Shown in pieces: positions 7,808 to 16,386 of a stretch of DNA of 64,000 nt. Each line of letters starts with the position of its first letter. Position 1 is the first letter of the stretch. The position numbers were made by a program, and so were the translations under genes. This DNA is from Isoptericola sp. BMS4 (GTDB taxonomy: Bacteria; Actinomycetota; Actinomycetes; Actinomycetales; Cellulomonadaceae): NCBI RefSeq assembly GCF_011634835.1, contig NZ_SIRP01000001.1, forward strand, positions 3,220,970-3,284,969. The letters are read 5' to 3'. The notes under the pieces are model-generated. The model was not told where the DNA came from and did no database searches. It worked only from the letters and a program-made list of their open reading frames with translations.

Positions 7808-8245
7808 TCAGCGGGGCGGGTACGGGGCGTACGGCGGCGTCTGCGGGCCCCGCTGGTAGGTGGGGTACCGCGCGTCGGAGGGCACGATGTCCTTGCCGAG
7901 CGGCAGCAGCGAGACGGGGATCAGCTTGATGTTGGCGATCGCCAGCGGGATCCCGATGATCGTGACCGCCTGCGCGACCGCCGTCACGACGTGCCCGACG
8001 ACCAGCCACCAGCCGGCGACGATCACCCAGATGACGTTCCCCAGCACGGACCAGGCCCCCGCCGACGGCTTGTCGACGACCGTGCGCCCGAACGGCCACA
8101 GCGCGTACCCCGCGATCCGGAACGACGCGATCCCCCACGGGATCGTGACGATCAGCAGGCAGCACACGATCCCGGCGGCGACGTACCCGAGCGCGAGCAC
8201 GAACCCGCCGAAGACGAGCCAGATGATGTTGAGCAGGGCCTTCAC
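7808..8245 (-). CDS. yccF: YccF domain-containing inner membrane protein
   Basis: A 145-residue membrane protein made of two YccF repeats: NIIWLVFGGFVLALGY with IPWGIASFRIA in the first half, and NVIWVIVAGWWLVVGHV with IGIPLAIANIK in the second. About four helices are expected. The C-terminal tail is Pro/Tyr-rich (YQRGPQTPPYAPYPPR). I place the start at GTG 8245 because a GGGAGGA ribosome site lies about 10 nt upstream; the open frame continues further but its composition there is non-coding. The family has no established function. Confidence 0.85.
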   Translation of the reverse strand: MKALLNIIWLVFGGFVLALGYVAAGIVCCLLIVTIPWGIASFRIAGYALWPFGRTVVDKPSAGAWSVLGNVIWVIVAGWWLVVGHVVTAVAQAVTIIGIPLAIANIKLIPVSLLPLGKDIVPSDARYPTYQRGPQTPPYAPYPPR

Positions 8246-8351
8246 CCCTCGATCCTCCCACCGCCGGCGCCGCCGGGGCCCTGGGGGATCCCCCGGGTCC
8301 GACCCTGATCTCCGGACCGGTCGGCGCCGCGGGGTTCGTACACTGAGCCGC

Positions 8352-9110
8352 ATGCCCGGTTCGTCCGACCTCCGCTCCCGCCTGTCCGCCGTCCGCTCCC
8401 GCGTCGCCGACGCCGCCCGGGCGGCGGGCCGGGACCCGGCGGAGGTACGGGTGCTGCTCGCCACCAAGACGCAGGACGCGGCGACCGTCGCCGACGCCGT
8501 GACGGCGGCCCTGGAGCTCGCCGCCGCGGAGGGCGACGACCGCCCGCTGCTCGTCGGCGAGAACCGCGTCCAGGAGCTCGTGGCCAAGGCGCCCGCGCTC
8601 GCCGACCTGGTCGCCGCGGGCCGGGTCGAGTCGCACATGATCGGCCACCTGCAGCGCAACAAGGTCAACCAGGTGCTCGCGCACGCCACCGGCGTGGAGT
8701 CGGTGGACTCGGCCACGCTGGCCTCGGCCCTGTCGAGCCGCTGCGAGCGCGACGGCCGCACCCTGGACGTCATGGTGCAGGTCAACGTGTCGGGCGAGGA
8801 GAGCAAGTCGGGGGTCGTGCCCGGCGAGGCGGCCGCGCTGGCGACCGAGGTCGCGGCCCTGCCGGGGCTGCGGCTGACGGGCTTCATGACGATCGGCCTG
8901 AACTCGGACGACGACGAGGCCGTCCGGGCCGGCTTCGCCGTCCTGCGCCGTCTCCGCGACGACGTCGTGGCCTCCGGCGCCACCGGCACGGCGACGGCGC
9001 GCGAGCTGTCCATGGGCATGACGGGCGACCTGGAGCTCGCCGTCGCCGAGGGCGCCACCGTCGTGCGCGTCGGCACGGCCGTCTTCGGCGCCCGCACCAC
9101 CGCGAAGTAG
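8352..9110 (+). CDS. YggS/PROSC pyridoxal-phosphate homeostasis protein
   Basis: A 252-residue PLP-binding protein with an alanine-racemase-like barrel. The PLP lysine is K39 in LLATKTQ; other family marks are GENRVQEL, HMIGHLQRNKVNQVL, VQVNVSGEESKSG and LSMGMTGDLELAVAEGATVVRVG. It buffers intracellular PLP and has no known catalysis. It is usually in the division cluster near ftsZ in actinobacteria, but here it is isolated and faces murQ. The TAG stop lies inside the left arm of a dispersed palindrome. Confidence 0.93.
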   Translation: MPGSSDLRSRLSAVRSRVADAARAAGRDPAEVRVLLATKTQDAATVADAVTAALELAAAEGDDRPLLVGENRVQELVAKAPALADLVAAGRVESHMIGHLQRNKVNQVLAHATGVESVDSATLASALSSRCERDGRTLDVMVQVNVSGEESKSGVVPGEAAALATEVAALPGLRLTGFMTIGLNSDDDEAVRAGFAVLRRLRDDVVASGATGTATARELSMGMTGDLELAVAEGATVVRVGTAVFGARTTAK

Positions 9111-9173
9111 TGCCATCGGCGCTCCGGTCGTCCCCGGGGCGCACTACCGGAGGACGGGAGGCACTACCTCGCG
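9101..9173. repeat. CACTACC-type palindromic element, copy 1
   Basis: Arms CGCGAAGTAGTGCC (9101-9114) and GGCACTACCTCGCG (9160-9173) pair with one mismatch. A third CACTACC lies at 9142-9148. The same arms, internal motif and spacing recur at 59121-59195. Here the element supplies the TAG stop of both convergent genes (yggS at 9108-9110, murQ at 9164-9166). Confidence 0.7.
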
Positions 9174-10132
9174 GGCCCCGGCTCCGGGTCGCCGAGACGG
9201 GCGAGCGCCCCGCGAACACCACCGTCCCCGCCGTCGAGCGCCGTGCGCGCCGCCGCCGCGTCGACGTCGGCGAGGAGCATCACGAGCGCGACCTGCACCT
9301 GTCCCCCGGCCTCGGTGAGCACCGGGGCGCACACCTCGGGCTCGAGGCCGGTGGCCTGGCTCAGGAGCCGCACGAGCCGGGCCCGGAGCTTCGCGTTGGT
9401 GGCGCGGACGTCGACCATGAGGTTGGAGTACGTCTTGCCGAGGCGGACCATCGTGGCGGTCGAGAACGTGTTGAGGACGATCTTCTGGGCGGTGGCGGCC
9501 TTCATCCTCGTGGACCCGGTGACCGCCTCGGGTCCGGTGTCCAGGAGGATCGCCACGTCGACGCCCTCGGCCAGGGGCGCGGCGGGGTTGGCGCTCACGA
9601 GCGCGGTGCGCGCACCGCGCTCCCGGGCCAGGTCGAGCGCGCCGCCCACGTAGGGGGTCCGGCCGCTGGCGGCGAGCCCGACGACGAGGTCGTGCCCGGT
9701 GACGGCGTCGAGGTCGCGGCGCCCGCCGGACGGGTCGTCCTCCGCGCCCTCGACGGAGACCGTCATGGCGTCCAGCCCGCCCGCGAGGTGGGCCTCGAAC
9801 CACTCGGGGCCCACGCCGTAGGTGGGCGCGAGCTCGACGGCGTCGAGGACGCCGAGCCGGCCCGACGTGCCGGCGCCGGCGTAGTGCACCCGGCCGCCGG
9901 ACCGGATCGCCGCGACGGCGAGCTCGACCAGCCGTGTCACGCGGTCGGTCTCGGCCCGCACGACGTCCGCCACGCGGGCGTCCTCGTCCAGGACCAGGCG
10001 CACCAGCTCGCCGGTCGGCACCACGTCGAGGTCGGTGGTGCGCGGGTTGCGCTCCTCCGTCGGGGACTGCAGCCGGGCGACCGAGAGCACGTCGTCGTGC
10101 TCGGCGGTCGGGTGCGGGGTGTCGCTCGTCAT
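9164..10132 (-). CDS. murQ: N-acetylmuramic acid 6-phosphate etherase
   Basis: A 322-residue SIS-domain enzyme that splits MurNAc-6-P into GlcNAc-6-P and D-lactate in peptidoglycan recycling. The family blocks are GAGTSGRLGVLDAVE, VVGLAASGRTPYV, STRMKAATAQKIVLN and SNLMVDVRATNAKL. It starts at ATG 10132, overlapping the stop of anmK by 4 nt, so it is the last gene of the MurNAc operon. Length is normal. Confidence 0.96.
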   Translation of the reverse strand: MTSDTPHPTAEHDDVLSVARLQSPTEERNPRTTDLDVVPTGELVRLVLDEDARVADVVRAETDRVTRLVELAVAAIRSGGRVHYAGAGTSGRLGVLDAVELAPTYGVGPEWFEAHLAGGLDAMTVSVEGAEDDPSGGRRDLDAVTGHDLVVGLAASGRTPYVGGALDLARERGARTALVSANPAAPLAEGVDVAILLDTGPEAVTGSTRMKAATAQKIVLNTFSTATMVRLGKTYSNLMVDVRATNAKLRARLVRLLSQATGLEPEVCAPVLTEAGGQVQVALVMLLADVDAAAARTALDGGDGGVRGALARLGDPEPGPAR

Positions 10133-11199
10133 CGGTGGCTTCCTCTCGGCGATGTCAGCAGCGCCTCGGGGGACGAGGCGAGCACGAGCCGCCGCACCGG
10201 GACGTCCGGCAGGGCGACGGGCAGCGGCCCGGGCGGGGTGAGCGACCCGAGGACAGCCGGCCGGCGCGCCCCCGTCGCACGGCGCCGGTAGGGCCCGGCG
10301 GCGGTGCCGGGCAGGCCGTGCGCGCCGAGGAACCCCAGCAGGGCGGCCAGGTACGGCTCCCACGCGCCCGCGGGCAGGCCGAGCGCGTCGGAGAGCACCA
10401 CCCCGGTGCCGTCGGGCAGCTGGGCCCGCAGGCGGTCGACGAGCCCGGCACGGTACGCGCCCGGCCCGGTCAGGACCACCCGGCCCACCCCGCCGGCCGG
10501 GCCGTCACGCACGAGCGACCGGGCGACGGCGTCCGCCGTGAGCTCGTCCAGGGCGTCGTCGGCGCCCGCGGCGCCCGCGTCCGGGCCCGGCACGTCCGGG
10601 TAGCCGCGGCCCGGTCCCGCGTCCCAGCACAGCACCGCCTCCTCCGCGGCGCCGACGACGGTCACGGTGACCGTGTCGCCCAGGTGCAGCGCGGCGGTCG
10701 GGCGGCGCCCGTCCCCGGCCTCGACACCGAGCCAGAGGGCGTCCAGGACGCTGCCGAGCGGAGCGCCCTGCCCGCCGGCCGCGACGTCGGCCGCGCGGAA
10801 GTCGCCGACCACCGGCCGCCGTGCGCGTTCGGCGACCCAGGCCGGGTGCCCGAGCTGGAGCGTGCCGCGGGTGCGGCCGCCCACGACCCATCGGTGCATC
10901 GGCTGCCCGGCCGACGCGACCAGGTCGGCGTCGCCGCCGGCGAGGTCGTCGACGGCCCGGCGGGCGGCGGCGCCGAGCTCCTGTCCCACGAGGGTGTCCA
11001 GCTCGCACACCTCGCCCACGTCGACGCGCGCCGGTGGCATCGCGGCGAGCACGCGTCGCCGCAGGGCGTCGGGCCACGGGTACGCCGCGTGGCCGAGCGG
11101 CCGCAGGTGCAGCGTCCCGTCGGACCGCAGGTCCAGGTCGGCCGCCGCGGCGCCGATGGCGTCCACGGCGGCCGGCGAGGACACGCCGATGACGATCAC
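10129..11199 (-). CDS. anmK: Anhydro-N-acetylmuramic acid kinase
   Basis: A 356-residue member of the AnmK family (hexokinase-like ATPase fold). AnmK opens the 1,6-anhydro ring of anhMurNAc while phosphorylating it to MurNAc-6-P, the substrate of MurQ encoded next door. The GTLQLGHPAWVAE and GDFRAADVAAGGQGAPL blocks are diagnostic. I chose GTG at 11199 because GGGAG lies 9 nt upstream and the codon overlaps the nagZ stop as GTGA. Gram-positives lack lytic transglycosylase recycling of the E. coli kind, so part of its substrate may be imported. Confidence 0.93.
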   Translation of the reverse strand: MIVIGVSSPAAVDAIGAAAADLDLRSDGTLHLRPLGHAAYPWPDALRRRVLAAMPPARVDVGEVCELDTLVGQELGAAARRAVDDLAGGDADLVASAGQPMHRWVVGGRTRGTLQLGHPAWVAERARRPVVGDFRAADVAAGGQGAPLGSVLDALWLGVEAGDGRRPTAALHLGDTVTVTVVGAAEEAVLCWDAGPGRGYPDVPGPDAGAAGADDALDELTADAVARSLVRDGPAGGVGRVVLTGPGAYRAGLVDRLRAQLPDGTGVVLSDALGLPAGAWEPYLAALLGFLGAHGLPGTAAGPYRRRATGARRPAVLGSLTPPGPLPVALPDVPVRRLVLASSPEALLTSPRGSHR

Positions 11200-12857
11200 G
11201 ACGTGGGGCTCCCGGCGCCGCCGGGGCCGGGCCACCCCGCGGCGAGCAGGTCGACGGCGGCGTGCGCGCCGGTGCGCCCCGTGCCGCAGGCGGACACGAC
11301 GGGCGGAGGGCCGCCGGGCAGCCCGGTGAACCAGTCCACGACGCGGCCGGACGTCGCGGGGAGGCCGACGTGGACGACCACGAGGTCGGGCCGGGCCGCC
11401 CAGGCCGCCTCGAGGCGCGCCCGTTCGGGGCTCCCCGGGGCAGGCTCGCGCGTGATCAGCACGAGCGGCCGGCGGGCCGTCGGCGGCGCGCCCAGGAGCG
11501 CCGCGAGGGCGGCGTCGTCGAGCGGCGGGTGCGTGACGGCGTCCGGCCAGCGCTCGCGCACGGCGCGCTGCACGTGCTGGGCGGTGCGCCCGGCCGCGTG
11601 GTCGAGGCGCACCCGCAGGTCGACGACGTCCGGCCCGGGGTCGCCCGCGAGCCCCGCGCAGGGCGCGAGACCGCCGGCGACGGCGCGGGCGGCGAGGCGC
11701 GTGCCGAGCTCCGCGAGGGTCCGCTGCGCCGCGACCGCCGCCTCGGCGCCGGGCGTGACGCCCGCCCGCGACCGCAGGTCGCGTGCCCGGGCGGCGAGCG
11801 CCGCCGCGCGTGCCGCCGACGCCTGCAGCGCCTCGACGGTCACGCGCCCCGTCCGGACGGCCGCGGTCAGCGCGTCCACGGCGGTGCGGAACAGCGCCTC
11901 GTCGTCGCGCCCGACGGTCGTGCCGAGGCACAGCAGGTCGGCGCCCGCCTCGACGGCGCGGACGGCGGCCTCCCCCACGTCGGCGCCGTCGGAGACGGCG
12001 CGCATGTCGAGGGCGTCGGTGATGATCAGGCCGTCGTCGCCGGTCCCGTGCTCACGGAACAGGTCGCGGGCGAGCGCGGTGACGGCGGGTTCGAGCGACG
12101 CGGGCGCGGGACCGAGCGCGGGCACGCGGACGTGCGCCGTCATGAGCGCGTCGAGGCCGCGACCGTCCGGGGAGCCGTCGCCGGACAGCGCCGCGGCGAA
12201 CGGCACCAGGTCGCGCCGGCGCAGCGTGGCCAGGTCGTCGGGCACGACGGGCAGCTCCAGGTGGGAGTCCGCCGTGGTGGCGCCGTGCCCGGGGAAGTGC
12301 TTGCCGCACGTGCCGACGCCGCCGCGGCGCAGGCCGCGGGTGAACGCGGCCCCGTGCCGGGCCACGTGCTCCGCGTCGTCGCCGAACGCCCGGACCCCGA
12401 TGACGGGGTTCTCGGGCCGGTTGACGTCGAGCACCGGCGCGAGGTCCAGGTCGACGCCGGCCGCGGCGAGCATCCGCCCCAGCGCCTCGCCCGCCGCCTC
12501 GGTGGCGGGCACGTCGTCCAGGAGCCCGAGGGCGGCCGCCCCGGGCAGGGACGACCCGGTGGCCGCCTCGAGGCGCGAGACGTCCCCGCCCTCCTCGTCC
12601 GTGGCGACGAGGAGGGTGGGGGCGAGCTCGTGCAGGCGGCCGGTGAGGTCCGCCGTCGTCGCCACGTCGGGGGTGTTGTGCGCGAACAGGACGACGCCGG
12701 CCAGCCCCTCGTGCGCGGCGTCGACGAGCCAGGCTGGCGGCGTCGTGCCCGTGAACCCCGGCAGCAGGACGCCGCGCACGGCCCGCGCGACGGCGTCCTG
12801 CCCAGCGTCCTGCCCGGCGTCCTGCACTGTGGTCGGCACGGCGTCCGGCACGCTCAT
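11196..12857 (-). CDS. Glycoside hydrolase family 3 beta-N-acetylhexosaminidase (NagZ-like)
   Basis: A 553-residue GH3 enzyme. The GH3 N-terminal domain carries the NagZ signature KHFPGHGATTADSH, with the His-Asp pair acting as general acid/base, and the nucleophile loop is LIITDALDMRAVSDG. A C-terminal domain of about 200 residues extends beyond minimal NagZ, as in Bacillus-type enzymes. There is no signal peptide, so it is probably cytoplasmic and releases GlcNAc from imported GlcNAc-MurNAc(-peptide). It starts at ATG 12857, overlapping the permease stop by 4 nt, and overlaps anmK downstream. Confidence 0.9.
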   Translation of the reverse strand: MSVPDAVPTTVQDAGQDAGQDAVARAVRGVLLPGFTGTTPPAWLVDAAHEGLAGVVLFAHNTPDVATTADLTGRLHELAPTLLVATDEEGGDVSRLEAATGSSLPGAAALGLLDDVPATEAAGEALGRMLAAAGVDLDLAPVLDVNRPENPVIGVRAFGDDAEHVARHGAAFTRGLRRGGVGTCGKHFPGHGATTADSHLELPVVPDDLATLRRRDLVPFAAALSGDGSPDGRGLDALMTAHVRVPALGPAPASLEPAVTALARDLFREHGTGDDGLIITDALDMRAVSDGADVGEAAVRAVEAGADLLCLGTTVGRDDEALFRTAVDALTAAVRTGRVTVEALQASAARAAALAARARDLRSRAGVTPGAEAAVAAQRTLAELGTRLAARAVAGGLAPCAGLAGDPGPDVVDLRVRLDHAAGRTAQHVQRAVRERWPDAVTHPPLDDAALAALLGAPPTARRPLVLITREPAPGSPERARLEAAWAARPDLVVVHVGLPATSGRVVDWFTGLPGGPPPVVSACGTGRTGAHAAVDLLAAGWPGPGGAGSPTS

Positions 12858-13747
12858 CCCTTCACCGCGCCGGCGGTGAGCCCGCCGGCGAGCCGGCGCT
12901 GGACGAGGATGAAGAACACCATGACCGGCACGGTGATGATCGTCGAGGCAGCCATGATGGAGCCCCAGTCGTTGGAGTGCTGGCCGAAGAACGACCGCAG
13001 GCCGATCGCGACGGTGTAGTTCTGCTCCTCCCCGCCGAGGAGGGTGAGGGCGAAGACGAACTCGTTCCACGCGGTGATGAAGCTGAAGATGCTCGTCGCC
13101 ACCAGCCCGGGCGCGACCAGCGGCAGCAGGATCGAGCGGAACATGCGCCCCCACGACGCGCCGTCGAGGTAGGCGGCCTCCTCCAGCTCCACCGGCACGG
13201 CGGCCACGAACCCGCGCAGCATCCAGATGCCGAACGGGAGCGCGAGCGCCACGTACACGACGATCAGGCCGGACAGCTGGCCGAGCAGCCCCAGGTCGCG
13301 GACCTGCACGAACAGGGGGATGACGAGCGCCTCCAGCGGGACCATCTGCACCACGAGCACGAGCAGCAGCACCTGGGTGCGCAGCCGGAACCGGAAGCGC
13401 GCCACGGCCACCGACGCCAGCAGCGCCAGGAACGACGAGACGAGCACGGTCGCCAGGGCGACGAGGAGCGAGTTGCGCAGGAAGGTGGCGAAGCCGCCGT
13501 CGGTGAGGACGAACCGGAAGTTGTCCAGCGTGAAGTCCGCGGGGACGAACGACGTGCTCGCCCCGGCCTTCGCGTCCAGGGCGCTGACGAGCATCCAGTA
13601 CGCGGGGAACAGGGTGAAGAACAGCAGGCCGGCCACGGCGAGGCCCTTGCCCACCTGCCCGGGGCGCAGCGCGCGGCGCGCGGGGCGGCGCGACGCGGCG
13701 GCCGGGCGGGTCGAGGCGCGGGCGGCGGAGGTCGTCGGGGCGCTCAC
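12854..13747 (-). CDS. Sugar ABC transporter permease, MalG type
   Basis: A 297-residue permease with six hydrophobic helices after a basic, low-complexity N-terminus. The EAA loop EEAAYLDGASWGRMFRSILL marks the ATPase contact. It pairs with the MalF-type permease upstream (GTGA overlap at 13744-13747) and the lipoprotein. No ATPase gene is in the operon, so a shared MsiK-type ATPase is probably used, as is usual for actinobacterial sugar importers. The operon's other genes suggest MurNAc or GlcNAc-MurNAc as cargo. Confidence 0.92.
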   Translation of the reverse strand: MSAPTTSAARASTRPAAASRRPARRALRPGQVGKGLAVAGLLFFTLFPAYWMLVSALDAKAGASTSFVPADFTLDNFRFVLTDGGFATFLRNSLLVALATVLVSSFLALLASVAVARFRFRLRTQVLLLVLVVQMVPLEALVIPLFVQVRDLGLLGQLSGLIVVYVALALPFGIWMLRGFVAAVPVELEEAAYLDGASWGRMFRSILLPLVAPGLVATSIFSFITAWNEFVFALTLLGGEEQNYTVAIGLRSFFGQHSNDWGSIMAASTIITVPVMVFFILVQRRLAGGLTAGAVKG

Positions 13748-14715
13748 AGCTCCTCCTCCTTCAGGATCGTGCGGACGTACACCACGGTGACGAGCAGCAG
13801 GAGCACGGTCAGCAGCACGGCGATGGCCGAGCCGAAGCCGTACCGGTTCTGCCCGAAGGACTCCACGTACGACCACACGCCGAGGTTGAGCACCTCGCGG
13901 TTGCTGCCCGCACCGCCGGGCATGAGGTAGACCTGCGCGAACACCTTGAAGTCCCAGATGGTCGACAGGATGACGACCACGGCGAAGACCTGGCGCAGCT
14001 GCGGGACGGTCACGGAGAAGAACCGGCGCCAGGGCCCGGCGCCGTCGATCTCGGCGGCCTCCAGCAGCTCCTTCGGCACGCCGAGCAGGCCCGCGAGCAC
14101 CGTGACGGCCACGAACGGGAAGCCGTGGTGCACGATGTTGAGCAGCACGATCGCGTAGAACGACCAACGGTCGGTGAACCAGTTGACCGGCTGGTCCTGC
14201 AGACCGAGCGACTGCAGGACGTGGTTGAACACGCCACGGTCGGCGTCGAAGATCCACACCCACACGTACGTGCCGGTGACGGCGGGCATCGCCCAGGCCG
14301 CCATGATCGAGCTCGAGACGATGACGCGCCACACCCGGCCAAGCGAGGCGAGCAGCACCGCGACGGCGGTGCCGAAGACGACCGTGCACACGACGGACGC
14401 GATCGCGAACAGCACGGTGTTGGGCAGCACGACGGTGCGCAGCTGCTCGGACGTGAGCGCCTCGGTGTAGTTGCCGAGGCCGATCCAGTTCGCCTCGCCG
14501 GAGACGATCTCCGGCAGGCCGTAGTCCTGCAGGGAGAACATCCCCATGCGGATCAGCGGCCACAGCAACAGCACCGCGAGCACGAGCAGCGCGGGGGCGA
14601 GGAGCAGCCAAGGGCGCCACCGCGCCAGGACGGACTTGCGGGCGAGCCGGCCGCCGACGGAGCCGGGCTGGTGCCCGGACCCCGTCGGCGCCGTGACGGT
14701 CGTCGTGCTCGACAT
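13744..14715 (-). CDS. Sugar ABC transporter permease, MalF type
   Basis: A 323-residue membrane protein with about six helices and an EAA loop (ELLEAAEIDGAGPWRRFFSV). It begins at ATG 14715, three bases after the substrate-binding protein stop. With the MalG-type protein it forms the pore of the importer. Its N-terminal 35 residues are polar and cytoplasmic. Confidence 0.92.
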   Translation of the reverse strand: MSSTTTVTAPTGSGHQPGSVGGRLARKSVLARWRPWLLLAPALLVLAVLLLWPLIRMGMFSLQDYGLPEIVSGEANWIGLGNYTEALTSEQLRTVVLPNTVLFAIASVVCTVVFGTAVAVLLASLGRVWRVIVSSSIMAAWAMPAVTGTYVWVWIFDADRGVFNHVLQSLGLQDQPVNWFTDRWSFYAIVLLNIVHHGFPFVAVTVLAGLLGVPKELLEAAEIDGAGPWRRFFSVTVPQLRQVFAVVVILSTIWDFKVFAQVYLMPGGAGSNREVLNLGVWSYVESFGQNRYGFGSAIAVLLTVLLLLVTVVYVRTILKEEEL

Positions 14716-14718
14716 GCG

Positions 14719-16020
14719 TCAGCTGCCGCCGTTGAGCAGGGAGGTCATCTCCTCGGCCGCGGCCTTGCTCGCCGTCGCGACGTCCTGGTCGCCCGAGAGG
14801 ATGGACTGCATCATCGTGCTGGTGGTCAGCTTGGCCTGGACGGCGCCGAAGTTCGGCGACACGGGGACGGAGGCGCCGCCCTCGACGAACTGCTGGGCGA
14901 ACGGCGCCACGAGCGGGTCGGTGCTGCTCGTCGCCTCCTCCAGGAGCGACTTCTGGCCCGGGAAGTACCCGGACTGCTCGCCCCACTTCGACGCGAACTC
15001 ACCGGTGGTCATCATCTCGATGAACTCGAACGCCAGGTCCTTGTCGTCGGCGGTGTTGAACATGCTCAGGTGCGAGCCGCCGAGCACGGACGGGGCGATC
15101 CCGCCGTCCTGGCCCGGGATCGGCACGGCGGCGAACTTGCCCTCCATGTCGGCGTTGGCCTCGACGATGGCGCCGGGCGTCCACGAGCCCATGACGGCCA
15201 TGCCGACGTCGCCCTGGGCGAAGGAGTCCAGCACGTCGGTCTCGCGCCAGGTGGTGGCGCCCGCGGAGGAGTAGCCGTCCGCGGCGAGGCCGGTCCAGAA
15301 CTCGAGGCCCGCCTGGGACTCGGGGCTGTCGAGCTGCGACGTCCAGGTGTCGCCGTCGAGCGTGGCGACCTCGCCGCCCGCGCCCCACACCCACGGGTAC
15401 ACCGTGAACTCGGCGTCGCCGGGGACGGCGACGGCGATCTTGTCCGGGAACTCCTTCTTCAGCGCCTTGGCGGCGGACTCGATCTCGGCCCAGGTGGTGG
15501 GCGGCTCGATGCCGGCCTTGTCGAACATCTCGGTGTTGTAGACGAACGACCGGACGCCGGCGTACCAGGGCATGCCGTACAGCGCGCCGTCGTATGTGCC
15601 GGCCTCGGCCAGCCCCTCGACCAGGTCGCCGTCCAGGCCGGCCTCGGACACGTAGTCGTCCAGCGGCGCGAGCGCGCCCGCGTCGGCGAACTCGGGGGTC
15701 CACGTCGTGCCGGTCTCGGCGACGTCGGGCGTGGTGCCGCCCGCGATCGAGGTGACGAAGCGGTCGTGCGCGTCGCCCCACTCGACGAACTCGACGTTGA
15801 GCGTCGCGCCCGTCTCCTCCTTGAACGCCTTGCCGACCTCGTCGAAGAACTTCTCCCCGCTGGGGTTGGTGCCCTGCATGATCCACACGTCGAGGGTCCC
15901 GCCCTCGCCGCCATCGTCCCCGCCGTCGGACCCGCCCGAGCTGCAGGCGGCGAGCCCGAGCGCCAGGAGCGCTCCGGTGGCCACCGCCGTCTTCGTCCGG
16001 CCGAACATCTGTCGCCGCAT
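14719..16020 (-). CDS. Sugar ABC transporter substrate-binding lipoprotein
   Basis: A 433-residue family 1 solute-binding protein. A lipoprotein signal ends in LGLAAC with Cys26 as the lipidated residue, followed by a Gly/Ser/Asp-rich linker. The mature part opens with LDVWIMQGTNPSGEKFFDEV, the usual lobe 1 beginning. It is the first gene of the operon leading through two permeases, NagZ, AnmK and MurQ, which makes muropeptide sugars the likely ligand; this is inference from context. Two AGGAGTCCT operators lie upstream. Confidence 0.92.
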   Translation of the reverse strand: MRRQMFGRTKTAVATGALLALGLAACSSGGSDGGDDGGEGGTLDVWIMQGTNPSGEKFFDEVGKAFKEETGATLNVEFVEWGDAHDRFVTSIAGGTTPDVAETGTTWTPEFADAGALAPLDDYVSEAGLDGDLVEGLAEAGTYDGALYGMPWYAGVRSFVYNTEMFDKAGIEPPTTWAEIESAAKALKKEFPDKIAVAVPGDAEFTVYPWVWGAGGEVATLDGDTWTSQLDSPESQAGLEFWTGLAADGYSSAGATTWRETDVLDSFAQGDVGMAVMGSWTPGAIVEANADMEGKFAAVPIPGQDGGIAPSVLGGSHLSMFNTADDKDLAFEFIEMMTTGEFASKWGEQSGYFPGQKSLLEEATSSTDPLVAPFAQQFVEGGASVPVSPNFGAVQAKLTTSTMMQSILSGDQDVATASKAAAEEMTSLLNGGS

Positions 16021-16184
16021 GGTCGTCCTCCTTGGGCGGCCTGTGCCGCCGTCGTCGTCCCGGCGCTCCCGCGCGCCGTCGTCGTCGTGCTGAACGACGT
16101 CCTCGTCTCGTGACGCCCCGCGGCCGTTCCGGCCCGGGCGCCGCCGGCGCGACGTCCTCGTCTCGCTCTCCGTCCCGTTTGGTC

Positions 16185-16193
16185 AGGAGTCCT
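16185..16193 (-). promoter_or_regulatory. Candidate MurR operator 1
   Basis: The core AGGAGTCCT sits within GTTTGGTC...ACTAAACC. The same core occurs 56 bp away at 16241-16249 and, with one change (AGGAGCCCT), ahead of murR. Symmetric core plus A/T-rich flanks fit an RpiR-family dimer site. Confidence 0.5.
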
Positions 16194-16238
16194 ACTAAAC
16201 CAACGTCGGCGAGAGTACACGAGCTCCCGAGGGTTTGG

Positions 16239-16251
16239 GAAGGAGTCCTTC
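16239..16251 (-). promoter_or_regulatory. Candidate MurR operator 2
   Basis: GAAGGAGTCCTTC is a perfect 13-nt palindrome with flanks GTTTGG and TGAAAT that resemble site 1. The two centres are 56 bp apart, which would place them on roughly the same face of the helix within five to six turns. Confidence 0.5.
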
Positions 16252-16386
16252 TGAAATAAGATTTCGGCCGTCACGACCGGTCTGGAGATTACTGACGACA
16301 CCGGGCGCGACGGAAGCGCGGACCCGCGGTCGTGACCGGATGGTGACCTACGCGGATGGTGACCTACGGTGCGGAGCGCGCGGAGG

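Larger units (their letters stand above)
16021..16386. other. 366-bp control region between lplA and the MurNAc operon
   Basis: I see no gene here. The part nearest the binding-protein gene holds two AGGAGTCCT palindromes (16185-16193, 16239-16251) set in GTTTGG...CTRAA flanks. Next to the lplA stop lies a perfect 16-bp tandem duplication (CGGATGGTGACCTACG at 16337-16352 and 16353-16368). A possible -10 (TACTCT on the minus strand) lies between the two operators, but no good -35 is visible. Confidence 0.5.
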
